A model generated the notes under the pieces. The model saw nothing but the letters and a program-made list of their open reading frames with translations, made no database searches and had not been told where the DNA came from. The position numbers and the translations under genes were made by a program. From assembly GCA_964560425.1 (NCBI GenBank), contig CAZLLE010000014.1:1-57410 (forward strand): a DNA stretch of 57,410 nt, given 5' to 3'. Shown here in pieces: positions 1 to 8,077 of this stretch (its first letter is position 1; every line of letters begins with the position of its first letter). The DNA is from CAZLLE01 sp964560425. GTDB lineage: Bacteria; Campylobacterota; Campylobacteria; Campylobacterales; QNZT01.

Positions 1-83
1 TCTTGAGGCTTTTTTGATTTATCTATAAAATTGTATAAATCTGCTTGAGTTTCTATGTCTATTTTTAAATGTTTAATTGCCAT
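1..83 (-). CDS. Partial unknown gene running off the left edge
   Basis: An ATG on the minus strand at 81-83 opens a frame with no stop to the window edge, giving 27 visible residues that begin MAIKHLKID and continue with charged, helix-like sequence. It overlaps the end of the remnant at 65-172 in another frame by 19 nt, as happens in small two-gene operons such as toxin-antitoxin pairs. No family is recognised from so short a piece. The coding call rests on the open frame and the overlap. Confidence 0.4.
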   Translation of the reverse strand, partial: MAIKHLKIDIETQADLYNFIDKSKKPQ

Positions 84-172
84 ATTGCTTTTTCAGCAAT
101 TTCTATTCCTCTTTTGGGGTTCTTTTTGATTTGGTACTTAAAAAACTGTTTTTGGCTGAAGCTATTGATAAG
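65..172 (-). pseudogene. 5'-truncated remnant of a small gene
   Basis: Thirty-five codons on the minus strand lie between an in-frame TAG (173-175) and a TAA (65-67). The C-terminal part reads like real protein (KYQIKKNPKRGIEIAEKAIW) but no usable start codon exists, and the adjoining DNA on the right belongs to another pseudogene on the opposite strand. The likeliest reading is that its 5' part was lost at a recombination junction near 173-177. Its 3' end overlaps the start of the edge gene, so the two probably formed an operon. Function unknown. Confidence 0.35.
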
Positions 173-176
173 CTAA

Positions 177-374
177 GGTAAAAAATTACCAAATTCATGG
201 GAACTTTATGATATGCATGGCTATGTTTGGGAGTGGTGTAAAGATTGGGTTAGTGAAGATAAAAAATATAAAGTCCTTTGGGTTGGGGCTTTATATCGTG
301 CATACGGTAACTGAGATGATAGAGATAGATTTTACATAGCAACTCATGAAGATGATAATATTTTTATTTTATAG
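177..374 (+). pseudogene. Decayed formylglycine-generating-enzyme (SUMF1/FGE-sulfatase) domain
   Basis: The plus frame from 177 reads LPNSWELYDMHGYVWEWCKDW, matching the FGE-sulfatase hallmark (LPN-x-WGLYDM-x-GNVWEWC-x-DW). It continues with VLWVGALYRAYGN, the counterpart of the VLRGGSW...RAYRN segment, then an in-frame TGA at 312-314, then DDRDRF, the counterpart of the C-terminal R-x-x-x-GFR region, ending at TAG 372-374. The N-terminal two thirds of the domain are missing and an in-frame TAA lies just upstream at 174-176. GN to GY and RGGSW to WVGAL are further signs of decay. Intact family members modify sulfatases, or act as non-haem-iron or C-type-lectin-like proteins. Confidence 0.7.
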
Positions 375-382
375 CTAAGTTT

Positions 383-414
383 AAGTGAGACTAAAGTCAC
401 ACTTCCAATTTTTT
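383..414 (+). terminator. Intrinsic terminator after the FGE pseudogene
   Basis: Ten-base arms (383-392 and 395-404) pair with one mismatch around a two-base loop. A run of six T follows at 409-414. It lies 9 nt after the pseudogene stop and probably terminated the ancestral gene. Confidence 0.5.
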
Positions 415-484
415 CCCTAAGTAGTGAAGTTCTATTTTTTAATATTTTCCTTTTTATACCGATTTATAGATAAAAGGATTTTAT

Positions 485-997
485 ATGTTGGCAAGTAATA
501 TTTATAATCATCAAAGTTCTTCTGCTTTTGATTTTCAGATGCGTACCTCTTCGGGGGATGAGATTAATTTGAAGGGGTATAAAGAGTCTCAGCTTGAGAT
601 TCAGAGGAGCGAGGGTGAAAATTTTCAATCTACATCTATATCATTGAGGGAGAGTTATAAATATAGTTTCTCTTATGTTGGTGATGGTATTAGTGAGCAG
701 GATCAAAAGGAGATAGATGAGGCACTCAAAAAGATAAGACCTGTATTGGATTTTTTGAAGCCTGACTCTGATTTTGAGGGGAGTGATAAAAATATTTTGG
801 ATAAGGCTATGGATATTAATGCTCTGCTTCCTGATGCAAAAGATGATAATCATCAAAAATTTATTCAAGATTCATTGCTTAAGATGATGGATGATATGTT
901 GAAAGGTTTTGAAGATGCTGATGAGATGATTCAATTAGCTAGGGATGTTTTTGATGCTTTAGGTGAGCAGATGAGGGGATTGAACCTTTATGCTTGA
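485..997 (+). CDS. Hypothetical protein, 170 aa
   Basis: An AAAGGA ribosome-binding site 7 nt before the ATG supports this start. No signal peptide or membrane segment is visible. The N-terminal ~45 residues are polar and low in hydrophobic content. The middle (about 60-90) has an FSYVGDGISEQDQKEIDEAL stretch followed by amphipathic helices rich in Asp, Lys and Met to the C terminus. It looks like a soluble helical protein, perhaps an adaptor or motility-associated factor, but I recognise no family. Its sense strand is richer in G than most genes further right. The stop overlaps the start of a tiny frame at 990. Confidence 0.75.
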   Translation: MLASNIYNHQSSSAFDFQMRTSSGDEINLKGYKESQLEIQRSEGENFQSTSISLRESYKYSFSYVGDGISEQDQKEIDEALKKIRPVLDFLKPDSDFEGSDKNILDKAMDINALLPDAKDDNHQKFIQDSLLKMMDDMLKGFEDADEMIQLARDVFDALGEQMRGLNLYA

Positions 998-1061
998 TAT
1001 ATATAATATTCGAATAGCACGGCAACGAATGGAAAAGATGAAAAACTTAAAAGGTATGTAG
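990..1061 (+). CDS. Possible 23-residue micro-ORF overlapping the preceding stop
   Basis: An ATG at 990-992 overlaps the TGA of the 170-aa gene and opens a 23-codon frame (MLDIYNIRIARQRMEKMK...) ending at TAG 1059-1061. The composition is basic and helix-like. It could be a truncated translationally coupled gene or chance; no separate ribosome-binding site is obvious. Confidence 0.2.
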   Translation: MLDIYNIRIARQRMEKMKNLKGM

Positions 1062-1168
1062 TAATGACACCTATAAAGCATAAAAATCTTCATTTCATGT
1101 TCTTCATGAATTTAATTAACTTAATACTATAATAATTATTATTCTAAACAATAATAAAAGGAGATGAC

Positions 1169-1648
1169 ATGAAAATAGTTTTAATGTTTATATTTTTATC
1201 ATTTGGTTACGCATTTGCTCAAAATAGTTACTCTACAAAGTCTAATTGGTTGTTGGATACCAACTCAACTGATGCAAAATTTCATAAGATACAGAAGCAA
1301 TTGAGAGGGTTTGATCTTGCGATGGTTGAAGTTGGGTATCGGTTTAATGGTTTTTATTTTGCTATTAAAGATAAAAATTATCCTTTGGCTAATTATCATT
1401 GGGATAAGATCAAAAAGGCTATTGAAAATGGTATTATAAGAAGACCTAAGAGAGAGGGTAATAGTAAGGCTATGTTTTTGGATAGCGAATATAAGAGCAT
1501 GAAAGAGGCTTTGTCTAGTGGGGATGATAAGAAGATTTGGGAAGAGTATGGCAAAGCAAAGGGAGTTTGTAATGCTTGTCATAAGGCTGAGAGGGTTCCA
1601 TTTATAGAGGTTATTGATCCTGAGCATAGGTGGCAACCTATTAAGTGA
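1169..1648 (+). CDS. Periplasmic monohaem c-type cytochrome (cytochrome c'-like)
   Basis: Residues 1-17 form a Sec signal peptide ending AFA. A single haem-binding CNACH motif lies near the C terminus (C134, C137, H138), after a mostly helical body with conserved-looking aromatic residues. C-terminal placement of CxxCH is typical of cytochrome c'/c556-like four-helix bundles, though the fold cannot be proven here. The expected role is periplasmic electron transfer or gas binding. It stands alone, with an AAGGAG ribosome-binding site before the ATG and a TATAAT hexamer at 1128-1133. It ends 26 bp before the MFS gene, so the two may be cotranscribed. Confidence 0.8.
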   Translation: MKIVLMFIFLSFGYAFAQNSYSTKSNWLLDTNSTDAKFHKIQKQLRGFDLAMVEVGYRFNGFYFAIKDKNYPLANYHWDKIKKAIENGIIRRPKREGNSKAMFLDSEYKSMKEALSSGDDKKIWEEYGKAKGVCNACHKAERVPFIEVIDPEHRWQPIK

Positions 1649-1674
1649 TAGGAGTATTTTGATACTATTATCTA

Positions 1675-2880
1675 ATGTTTAAAATAGATGATCCCAAAAA
1701 TAATTATAAAAATGTAACCCATGCTTTCTTTTTGGCTCTTGCTATTACTGTAGCAGAGCCATCTACTGTTTTACCTCTTATGATACACCATTTTAGTGAT
1801 AGTGTTGTAGTTGTTGGACTATTTACCTCTCTGCTTCGTGGTGGGGCTATTATGATCCAGCTCTATGCAGCATTTCATGCTCAAGCTTATAAGAGAGTGC
1901 TTCCTTATATACGAAAAGTTTTCTTTTTTAGATTTATTAGCTGGTTCATGATTGGTGTTTCAATCTATTTTTTTGGAGAGGAGCATAAAACTCTTACTTT
2001 GTGGTTGATTGGTATTGGGCTTTTCTTTTTCTCTTTTTCGGCAGGGTTTGGTGCTATATATTTTAAAGAGCTTCAAGCTAAACTTTTTTCTAGAAGATAT
2101 CGTGGTAAAAGCATGGCAAATCGTAATATTGCTAGCTCTATTGCCTCTATTATTAGTGGTGGGGTTGCTGGATTTGTATTGCAAAATTTTGAAGCTCCTA
2201 TGAATTATGCTTATCTTTTTATGGTTAGTAGTCTATTTATGGTAATAGGGTTTGCATCATTTGCAACTATTGAGGAGCCTAGTAAAGAGAATATCTCTAC
2301 TAAAGAGAAAGATTTTGGATTATTTATCAAAAATGCAATAAAACTTCTAAAGAGCGATAAGAGATTACAACGACAAATTTTAGTTATATTTTTGAGTTTT
2401 AGTTATCTACTCTCTATGCCTTTTGTAATTTTGAATGCTAATAACTCATTTGCACTTAGTGGCTGGACACTAGGCGGATTTATTACTATTCAGATGGTAG
2501 GTAGTATTATTGGAAGTACTCTATTATGGCGAAAGATTCACAATTATGAGAGGATGTTATCTTTTAGTTTTATTTTCATGATAGTTGCTTTCTTGTTTGC
2601 TTTATTTGCTGATAATATCTATCTTTATGGGATTGTTTTTCTATTGTTTGGTGTGGCCATTGATGGGCTTAGGATATCAGGGATGAATCTAGTCATAGAG
2701 ATAGCTCCTGAAGATAAGCGACCTATTTACACTGCTTTACAGGTAAATATCACCTCATTTGCACTATTTTTTCCTATTCTTGGGGGGATTTTACTTGGTT
2801 TGGTAGGTAGTTATAGTTTGATCTATTTGATTACTATTTTTCTTTTGGTTGTTGGATTAGGATTTAGCTATACATTATAA
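1675..2880 (+). CDS. MFS transporter, 401 aa
   Basis: This is an integral membrane protein with about 12 hydrophobic segments in two halves separated by a polar loop near residues 200-220 (EEPSKENISTKEK), as in Major Facilitator Superfamily carriers. Glycine-rich helices (GGGVAGF, GGILLGLVGSY) fit MFS packing. It follows the cytochrome by 26 bp. The substrate cannot be deduced. The N-terminal half carries an unusually cationic loop (RKVFFFRF). Confidence 0.8.
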   Translation: MFKIDDPKNNYKNVTHAFFLALAITVAEPSTVLPLMIHHFSDSVVVVGLFTSLLRGGAIMIQLYAAFHAQAYKRVLPYIRKVFFFRFISWFMIGVSIYFFGEEHKTLTLWLIGIGLFFFSFSAGFGAIYFKELQAKLFSRRYRGKSMANRNIASSIASIISGGVAGFVLQNFEAPMNYAYLFMVSSLFMVIGFASFATIEEPSKENISTKEKDFGLFIKNAIKLLKSDKRLQRQILVIFLSFSYLLSMPFVILNANNSFALSGWTLGGFITIQMVGSIIGSTLLWRKIHNYERMLSFSFIFMIVAFLFALFADNIYLYGIVFLLFGVAIDGLRISGMNLVIEIAPEDKRPIYTALQVNITSFALFFPILGGILLGLVGSYSLIYLITIFLLVVGLGFSYTL

Positions 2881-2897
2881 GGAACAAAAATTGCTCT

Positions 2898-2962
2898 TAT
2901 TCATGCTGTAGTTTAAAGATTTAAAAGGGAGGAAGAAGTTGTTTAAGTTTACAGCATGAATA
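2898..2962. repeat. 13-bp perfect inverted repeat with 39-bp spacer
   Basis: TATTCATGCTGTA at 2898-2910 is repeated as its exact reverse complement at 2950-2962. It begins 18 bp after the MFS stop. It could be a long-loop transcript hairpin or the terminal repeats of a degraded element; there is no gene between the arms. Confidence 0.6.
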
Positions 2963-3120
2963 GAAAAAGCTAAAAAATCAGCTTTTATAAAACAAAACAC
3001 TTATCAAATCCGCAACATCTTTAATAAGCGATAGAGGAATAGTATAGAATTACTGTGAAATAAATGTGAAATTATTTCAAAAACATATATTTAATGGGAT
3101 TTTATATATAATTTAGACAA

Positions 3121-3168
3121 TAGGCTTCTTGCAAAACTATAAAAAAATGTATTTTTGCAAGAAGTCTA
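3121..3168. repeat. 16-bp inverted repeat in the esterase leader (possible miniature element)
   Basis: The arms at 3121-3136 and 3153-3168 are reverse complements except for one G-T position, with a 16-bp spacer. The outer ends carry TA. The element lies between a TATAAT hexamer (3107-3112) and the ribosome-binding site of the esterase, so it would form a stable hairpin in the 5' leader. It may be regulatory, or a REP/MITE-like insertion. Confidence 0.55.
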
Positions 3169-3196
3169 ATAATTTTAAATAAAAGGGAGGTTCTAT

Positions 3197-4471
3197 ATGC
3201 TAATAAAACTATCAAAAGCTATAATTTTTGCAAGCAGCATAGCATTAATACCTTTTTTATCAAGTTGTGGTGACATTGGTAATGAGGGAAGTAACAATAT
3301 AGGAAAGAGTACATTTGTAAGTGCTGAAGTTGTGGAAAATATACCATTTGAGACCATGAGTGCTATGGAATCTCGTAGTAATTTTGGATATAAAGCGGTA
3401 AAAATTGTTTATAATACAACAGATGAGCAAGATAATGAAGTTGTGGCTAGTGGACTTGTTGTTTTACCCGTTCCAACGACTGAATATCTACAAGCTAATC
3501 CAACTTTTTCGCTCTCTATGGTAAGTGATCAACATGGAACAATTTTTACCAACAAAGAGGCACCTTCAGTTGCTGAACAAAAAAATGGTATTCCAGAAAA
3601 TAAGCTGGGAGTTATGTTTTCTGCTATTGCTGGATTTATAACGATACTACCAGATTATATTGGGTATGGTGATTCAGTATCACATTATCATCCATTTATT
3701 TTAGAAAAATCATCAGCAAATACTACAGTAGATCTCATTCATGCAACAATAAAATATTGTAATGATAATAATCTACCAATAAATGGTCAACTATTTTTAT
3801 CTGGATATTCTGAGGGTGGTTATGCGACTATGGCAGCGGCAAAAGAGATTGAGGCACATCATAGTGATCTTTCACTAAAAGCCATTGCTCCAATGGCGGG
3901 ACCTTATGATGTAGAGAAGATAGCAGAAGGTACACTTAATGCTCCAGTAATGAGTTTTCCACCATTTTTGGCATATATTGCTCACTCGTATGCAAAAACT
4001 TATGATGATATTAATGTTTCTAATGTAATTCAGCCAACATATAGTGGATCTCTTGAGACTCTTTTTGATCGAGAACACAATGCTACTGTTCTTTATATGG
4101 CATTTCCAAATGTTATAGTAGGAAATGGGCAGGAGACAAATAAGCTTTTTAAAGATGAATTAATAACAGATTTTGCAAATCAAGATAATTCGCTAAGAGA
4201 AAGATTTGTTCAAAACTCAGTGATTGATTGGAAACCAAAAACTAAAGTTAGGCTTTATCATTGTGATAATGATGAGATTATCCCTTATGCGATGAGTGAA
4301 TTAGCTGAAGCTAGTTTTAAGGCAAAAGGAGCGACTTCTGTTGAACTTATGCCAATTAGTACCGTGTTAGACGCAACATTTCCTGATACAGTACATGGAG
4401 AGTGTGCAATTGTTGCGTATCAGCAAGTAGCAACTTGGTTTGATAAGATTAGAAGAGGAGAGATAAAATGA
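3197..4471 (+). CDS. Alpha/beta-hydrolase lipoprotein (secretory-lipase-like)
   Basis: The signal peptide ends in a lipobox (LSSC, lipidated C24), so the enzyme should be membrane-anchored outside the cytoplasm. The nucleophile elbow GYSEGG places the catalytic serine at S205, after the usual beta-strand (GQLFLS). A later YHCDNDEIIP supplies a plausible catalytic Asp, and VHGEC near the C terminus the His. About 420 residues with these spacings resembles bacterial relatives of fungal secretory lipases. It is translationally coupled (ATGA, 4-nt overlap) to a FadL-type porin, which suggests that it releases fatty acids or other hydrophobic acids from esters for uptake. An AAAGGGAGG ribosome-binding site precedes the ATG. 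Confidence 0.82.
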   Translation: MLIKLSKAIIFASSIALIPFLSSCGDIGNEGSNNIGKSTFVSAEVVENIPFETMSAMESRSNFGYKAVKIVYNTTDEQDNEVVASGLVVLPVPTTEYLQANPTFSLSMVSDQHGTIFTNKEAPSVAEQKNGIPENKLGVMFSAIAGFITILPDYIGYGDSVSHYHPFILEKSSANTTVDLIHATIKYCNDNNLPINGQLFLSGYSEGGYATMAAAKEIEAHHSDLSLKAIAPMAGPYDVEKIAEGTLNAPVMSFPPFLAYIAHSYAKTYDDINVSNVIQPTYSGSLETLFDREHNATVLYMAFPNVIVGNGQETNKLFKDELITDFANQDNSLRERFVQNSVIDWKPKTKVRLYHCDNDEIIPYAMSELAEASFKAKGATSVELMPISTVLDATFPDTVHGECAIVAYQQVATWFDKIRRGEIK

Positions 4472-5673
4472 AAAGAGTATTAATACTCAGTCTACTAACA
4501 AGCTCTTTGCTAGTTGCAAGTGGATATAGAATACCTGAACAATCAGTAAAATCTATGGCAACAAGTGGAGCATATATTGCCAATGCTAATGGGGCTGATA
4601 GTGCATACTTTAATCCTGCTAATATGGCATTTAATGAGAATAAAAGTTTTGTAGAGGGAGCATTAACATATATTGGTCTATCAACTATAAAATATAAAGA
4701 TAATAGAGTTGCTACATTTAATTCAGAGTCTGAAAGTGAGACATTTTTTATTCCAACTCTATTTTATAGCTCAAAAGATTATCAAGGAGTAAGATATGGA
4801 TTTAGTCTTACTGTTCCTGGTGGTCTTACTAGAAGATGGGAATCTCCATTTGCTAAAACATTTGCTCAAGAGTTTGCACTAGAGATTATTGAGCTTAATC
4901 CTGCAATCTCATATAAAGTAAATAATCAATTTGCTTTAGGTGCTGGAGCAAGAGTAATTTATAGTAATGGTATTGTAAAAAGTGATGGTAGTGGTATTGG
5001 CAAACCTGCTGTTCGAGATATGGAAGGTGATACTATTGAGTATGGATATAATGTAGCATTAGCATATAAACCTCTCAATAATCTAAATATATCAGCTACA
5101 TACCGTTCAAACATTGATCTAAATGAAGAGGGAAATGCAAAACTATATCTAAGTGGAACAAAACTATATGATGGTGGAGCTAGTGTAGAAGTTCCTCTTC
5201 CTGCTGTGGGAGCATTGGCTATTGCTTATAATTTTGGGGCAACTACACTTGAAGCAGTTTATGATATTACATATTGGTCTGAATATAAAAACTTAGATTT
5301 TGAGTATAAAAGTGCTGTTCCAATAGCTCTAAAAGCAGCATTTGATGATCCAAAAACAAAAGATTGGGAAGATTCTCAAGCAATTAGACTAGGGATAACT
5401 CACCAACTAAATAGTAAAATTACACTTATGGGTGGTTTTGCAATAGATGAGAATCCTGTACCTAGTAGTAGAGTCTCATTTGAACTTCCTGATGCAGATG
5501 CAAAACTATACTCTGCCGGTATTAATTATAAATATAGTGAAGATATAGAGTTTGGAGCATCATTTTTGTATGATCAAAAAGATGATAGAAGTATTAAAAA
5601 TGATGAAATTGATGGCGAATTTACAGATGCTAGTGCAACACTAGTTACATTTGGTGCTTCTTATAAGTACTAA
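4468..5673 (+). CDS. FadL/TodX-family outer-membrane hydrophobe transporter
   Basis: A signal peptide (cleavage after about residue 18, LLVASG) is followed by the FadL-like N-terminal plug segment, with the signature DSAYFNPANMAF. The rest is alternating beta-strand pattern ending in an aromatic terminal strand (VTFGASYKY), as expected for a 14-strand barrel of about 400 residues. FadL-family proteins admit long-chain fatty acids or aromatic hydrocarbons by lateral diffusion. The start overlaps the stop of the esterase gene, so the two form an operon. A strong hairpin terminator follows. Confidence 0.88.
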   Translation: MKRVLILSLLTSSLLVASGYRIPEQSVKSMATSGAYIANANGADSAYFNPANMAFNENKSFVEGALTYIGLSTIKYKDNRVATFNSESESETFFIPTLFYSSKDYQGVRYGFSLTVPGGLTRRWESPFAKTFAQEFALEIIELNPAISYKVNNQFALGAGARVIYSNGIVKSDGSGIGKPAVRDMEGDTIEYGYNVALAYKPLNNLNISATYRSNIDLNEEGNAKLYLSGTKLYDGGASVEVPLPAVGALAIAYNFGATTLEAVYDITYWSEYKNLDFEYKSAVPIALKAAFDDPKTKDWEDSQAIRLGITHQLNSKITLMGGFAIDENPVPSSRVSFELPDADAKLYSAGINYKYSEDIEFGASFLYDQKDDRSIKNDEIDGEFTDASATLVTFGASYKY

Positions 5674-5685
5674 CACAATGATAAT

Positions 5686-5723
5686 CTTTTAGGTGTATTA
5701 TTTCACACCTAAAAGAACTTTTT
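5686..5723 (+). terminator. Intrinsic terminator of the esterase-fadL operon
   Basis: A perfect 11-bp stem (5686-5696 with 5705-5715) has an 8-nt loop, and five T follow at 5719-5723. It overlaps the final codons of the convergent HAD gene. Confidence 0.65.
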
Positions 5724-6327
5724 CTAAATCTACAATAGAGGTTAAGGCATCATCAACCCTATCAGTAAATCCAAAATTAACCAAAATAGATTTTACACCT
5801 GCTCTTGAGGCTGACTCTCTATCTTTTATACTATCTCCTACTACAACTACCCTATCTTTATGAGAGTCAAAGTGTGAAATAATTTTCTTTATCATATCAG
5901 GATGTGGTTTTGATCTCTCCACATCATCTCCACATACAACAATCTCAAAATATTTTTCCATATCTAGATGTTTCAAAATTTGTAAAGCAGAGACACGATA
6001 AGCATTGGTAGCTAGAGCTAATGATTTTTCATCTTTTAGGCGTTTAAGCATCTCTATTACACCATCATAAGCTTTTACTTCATCTTCATGATGGAGTGTA
6101 TAATAGTCTTGAAACCAACTAATATGTTCTGGTAAAAACTCTTGACTCTCATAAAAATATATAGAAGAGGGAGTTTTGATATCATTTACTACTTTTAATA
6201 TATCCTCTTTTTGTAGTGGTCTTAATCCTATTTTATGGCGGACATGATTGATGGAGTTTGATATAACATCAGAACTATCAATCAAAGTTCCATCCATATC
6301 AAAAATAATATCTCTTATATTCGACAT
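5698..6327 (-). CDS. HAD-superfamily phosphatase (phosphoglycolate-phosphatase-like)
   Basis: The HAD motifs are complete: FDMDGTL (nucleophile D10, acid D12), ALATNA (motif II Thr), SKPHPD (motif III Lys) and VGDSIKDRESA (motif IV acids). A helical cap of about 60 residues sits between motifs I and II. This is the Gph/PGMB-like subfamily, which hydrolyses small phosphate esters such as 2-phosphoglycolate; the exact substrate is not determinable. Its start overlaps the end of the upstream antiporter gene by 13 nt, so the two are coupled. Confidence 0.85.
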   Translation of the reverse strand: MSNIRDIIFDMDGTLIDSSDVISNSINHVRHKIGLRPLQKEDILKVVNDIKTPSSIYFYESQEFLPEHISWFQDYYTLHHEDEVKAYDGVIEMLKRLKDEKSLALATNAYRVSALQILKHLDMEKYFEIVVCGDDVERSKPHPDMIKKIISHFDSHKDRVVVVGDSIKDRESASRAGVKSILVNFGFTDRVDDALTSIVDLEKVLLGVK

Positions 6328-7922
6328 GTCAAAACCTCCTTCAACATCAATTTTGATACCTCTTCACTCTCATTGATAATATGCTTAATATTTAAATCCT
6401 CAATAATCTCTTCTTGACTCCTATTTTTAACACGAACAATACTATTAACTGAATTGTCAAAAGAGGCAATATTTTCACAAATTAATCTCAACTTTTTTGC
6501 ATTTGCAATAGCAGAAACAATCGCTAATGAATCATTAATATTAAATGATTCCAAAACAGATCGTTGTGCAGCATTGGCTAAATAGATCGGTTCTCCCAAA
6601 GCTTTTCCCTCTTTTACCATTTTTAGATCATGTTCGAGAATGATATATAAAAAATTATTATCTTTAAAATATTTAACCATTTTTTTAGCAATTGGTCCAT
6701 ATCCACAAATAATAATATGATTTTTATATCCACTAGAGATAATCTCTTGCTCTTCCAAAACAGGCTCTTTGGTAAGTATATCGGCAATATTTTTAAGGTT
6801 CTTAAGTACAAATGGCGTAATAATCATAGATATAACCACTGTAATAATTAAAATTTGATTTGTTTGATCATCAATCATGTTATTAGTCTTGGCAAGAGCA
6901 AAAATAGCTAGTGCAAACTCACCTACTTGAAAAAGTGCCAATGAACTTTTGAGTGCTGATCTTTTTTGAGTAAAAATAGTCAAAAATAGAAATTGAACTA
7001 AAGCTTTTAGAGATAAAATAAGCAATAAAAGACCCAAAATAATATCCCATCGCTCAACAACAGTATGAAGGTTGATCTGCATACCAATTGCTACAAAAAA
7101 GACACCAAGCAGAATATCTCTAAAAGGGATAAGATCTGCCTCTACACGATAACGAAATTTTGTCTCAGCAATTGTCATACCTGCTAAAAATGCACCTAAA
7201 GTATATGAAAATCCAAAAAAATCAGCAACAAATGCAGCACCGACTACAATAAAAAGGACTGAAACTAAAAAGATCTCTTCAGAGTTGGTCTTTGTAATCC
7301 ATATAAAAAATCTCTCAATAAACATATTGCCTACGACAAATAGGGCAATAAAAACCACAACAGCACTAATAAGTGTATCCAACAACAAGGAAGAGACTGA
7401 TTGACTATCTGATGTAAAGATAGAGATCATCAAAAGAATAGGGATAATTGCTAAATCTTGAAAAAGTAAAATTCCAAGCGTTATACGCCCATAGCCACTA
7501 TGAATTTGACTATTTTCATTCAAAACCTTCAAAACAATTGCAGTAGAAGAGAGAGATAATCCAAAACCTAATACAATTGCTGTTTTGAGATCAACACCAA
7601 AAAATTGATGTGCCAAAAATAGAAAAAGAGAGCCTGTCAAAACAACTTGTAAAAATCCATATACAAAAACCTCTTTTTTCATAGATTTAAGATGTCCAAC
7701 TGAAAATTCAAGCCCTATCGTAAACATTAAAAATACAATACCAAATTCAGCCAAATGTTCAATTTTTTCTGATTCATGTCCATGCATTCCAAATATATAA
7801 GTAATTGCTAAACCTGATAAAATATAACCTATCACGGTAGGAATGTCAAATTTTTTTAGAAAAACATTTAGTATTGTAGCAATAAAAATAGTTGTTAAAA
7901 ATATAAATAAAATATCTTCCAT
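6315..7922 (-). CDS. CPA2-family cation:proton antiporter with TrkA-N domain (KefB-like)
   Basis: About 12 transmembrane segments cover residues 1-375. They include the CPA2 core with GLSLSSTAIVLKVL (discontinuous-helix region) and FSYTLGAFLAGMTIAE. A cytoplasmic RCK/TrkA-N Rossmann domain follows, with IICGYGPIAKKM as the nucleotide-binding glycine motif (about 400-530). The family exchanges K+ or Na+ for H+. No KefG/KefF ancillary gene is present, so glutathione gating should not be assumed. It is first in a two-gene operon with the HAD phosphatase. Confidence 0.87.
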   Translation of the reverse strand: MEDILFIFLTTIFIATILNVFLKKFDIPTVIGYILSGLAITYIFGMHGHESEKIEHLAEFGIVFLMFTIGLEFSVGHLKSMKKEVFVYGFLQVVLTGSLFLFLAHQFFGVDLKTAIVLGFGLSLSSTAIVLKVLNENSQIHSGYGRITLGILLFQDLAIIPILLMISIFTSDSQSVSSLLLDTLISAVVVFIALFVVGNMFIERFFIWITKTNSEEIFLVSVLFIVVGAAFVADFFGFSYTLGAFLAGMTIAETKFRYRVEADLIPFRDILLGVFFVAIGMQINLHTVVERWDIILGLLLLILSLKALVQFLFLTIFTQKRSALKSSLALFQVGEFALAIFALAKTNNMIDDQTNQILIITVVISMIITPFVLKNLKNIADILTKEPVLEEQEIISSGYKNHIIICGYGPIAKKMVKYFKDNNFLYIILEHDLKMVKEGKALGEPIYLANAAQRSVLESFNINDSLAIVSAIANAKKLRLICENIASFDNSVNSIVRVKNRSQEEIIEDLNIKHIINESEEVSKLMLKEVLTCRI

Positions 7923-8077
7923 TATTACTCCATATAAATTAATTATTTATTTATTCTAAAATATAAATAGAATAGTTTATAAAATAACTAAAACATTCTT
8001 TAAGAAGGATAATTTTGGTATAAGTGTTTTAAGGTATACTAAATTTTACAAACTATATTTTATATTTAGGATTAAAT

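Larger units (their letters stand above)
2881..3196. other. Intergenic stretch with three inverted repeats
   Basis: About 316 bp contain no convincing gene. They hold a 13-bp inverted repeat (2898-2962), a small AAAAGCT hairpin (2965-2986) without a T-run, a TATAAT hexamer (3107-3112) and a long imperfect palindrome (3121-3168). The last two belong to the leader of the esterase gene. Confidence 0.6.

Noticed and set aside
6315..7922. KefC/KefB glutathione-gated potassium efflux assignment
   Set aside because: No ancillary KefF/KefG gene is adjacent and I could not recognise the glutathione site, so only the CPA2 family is claimed.
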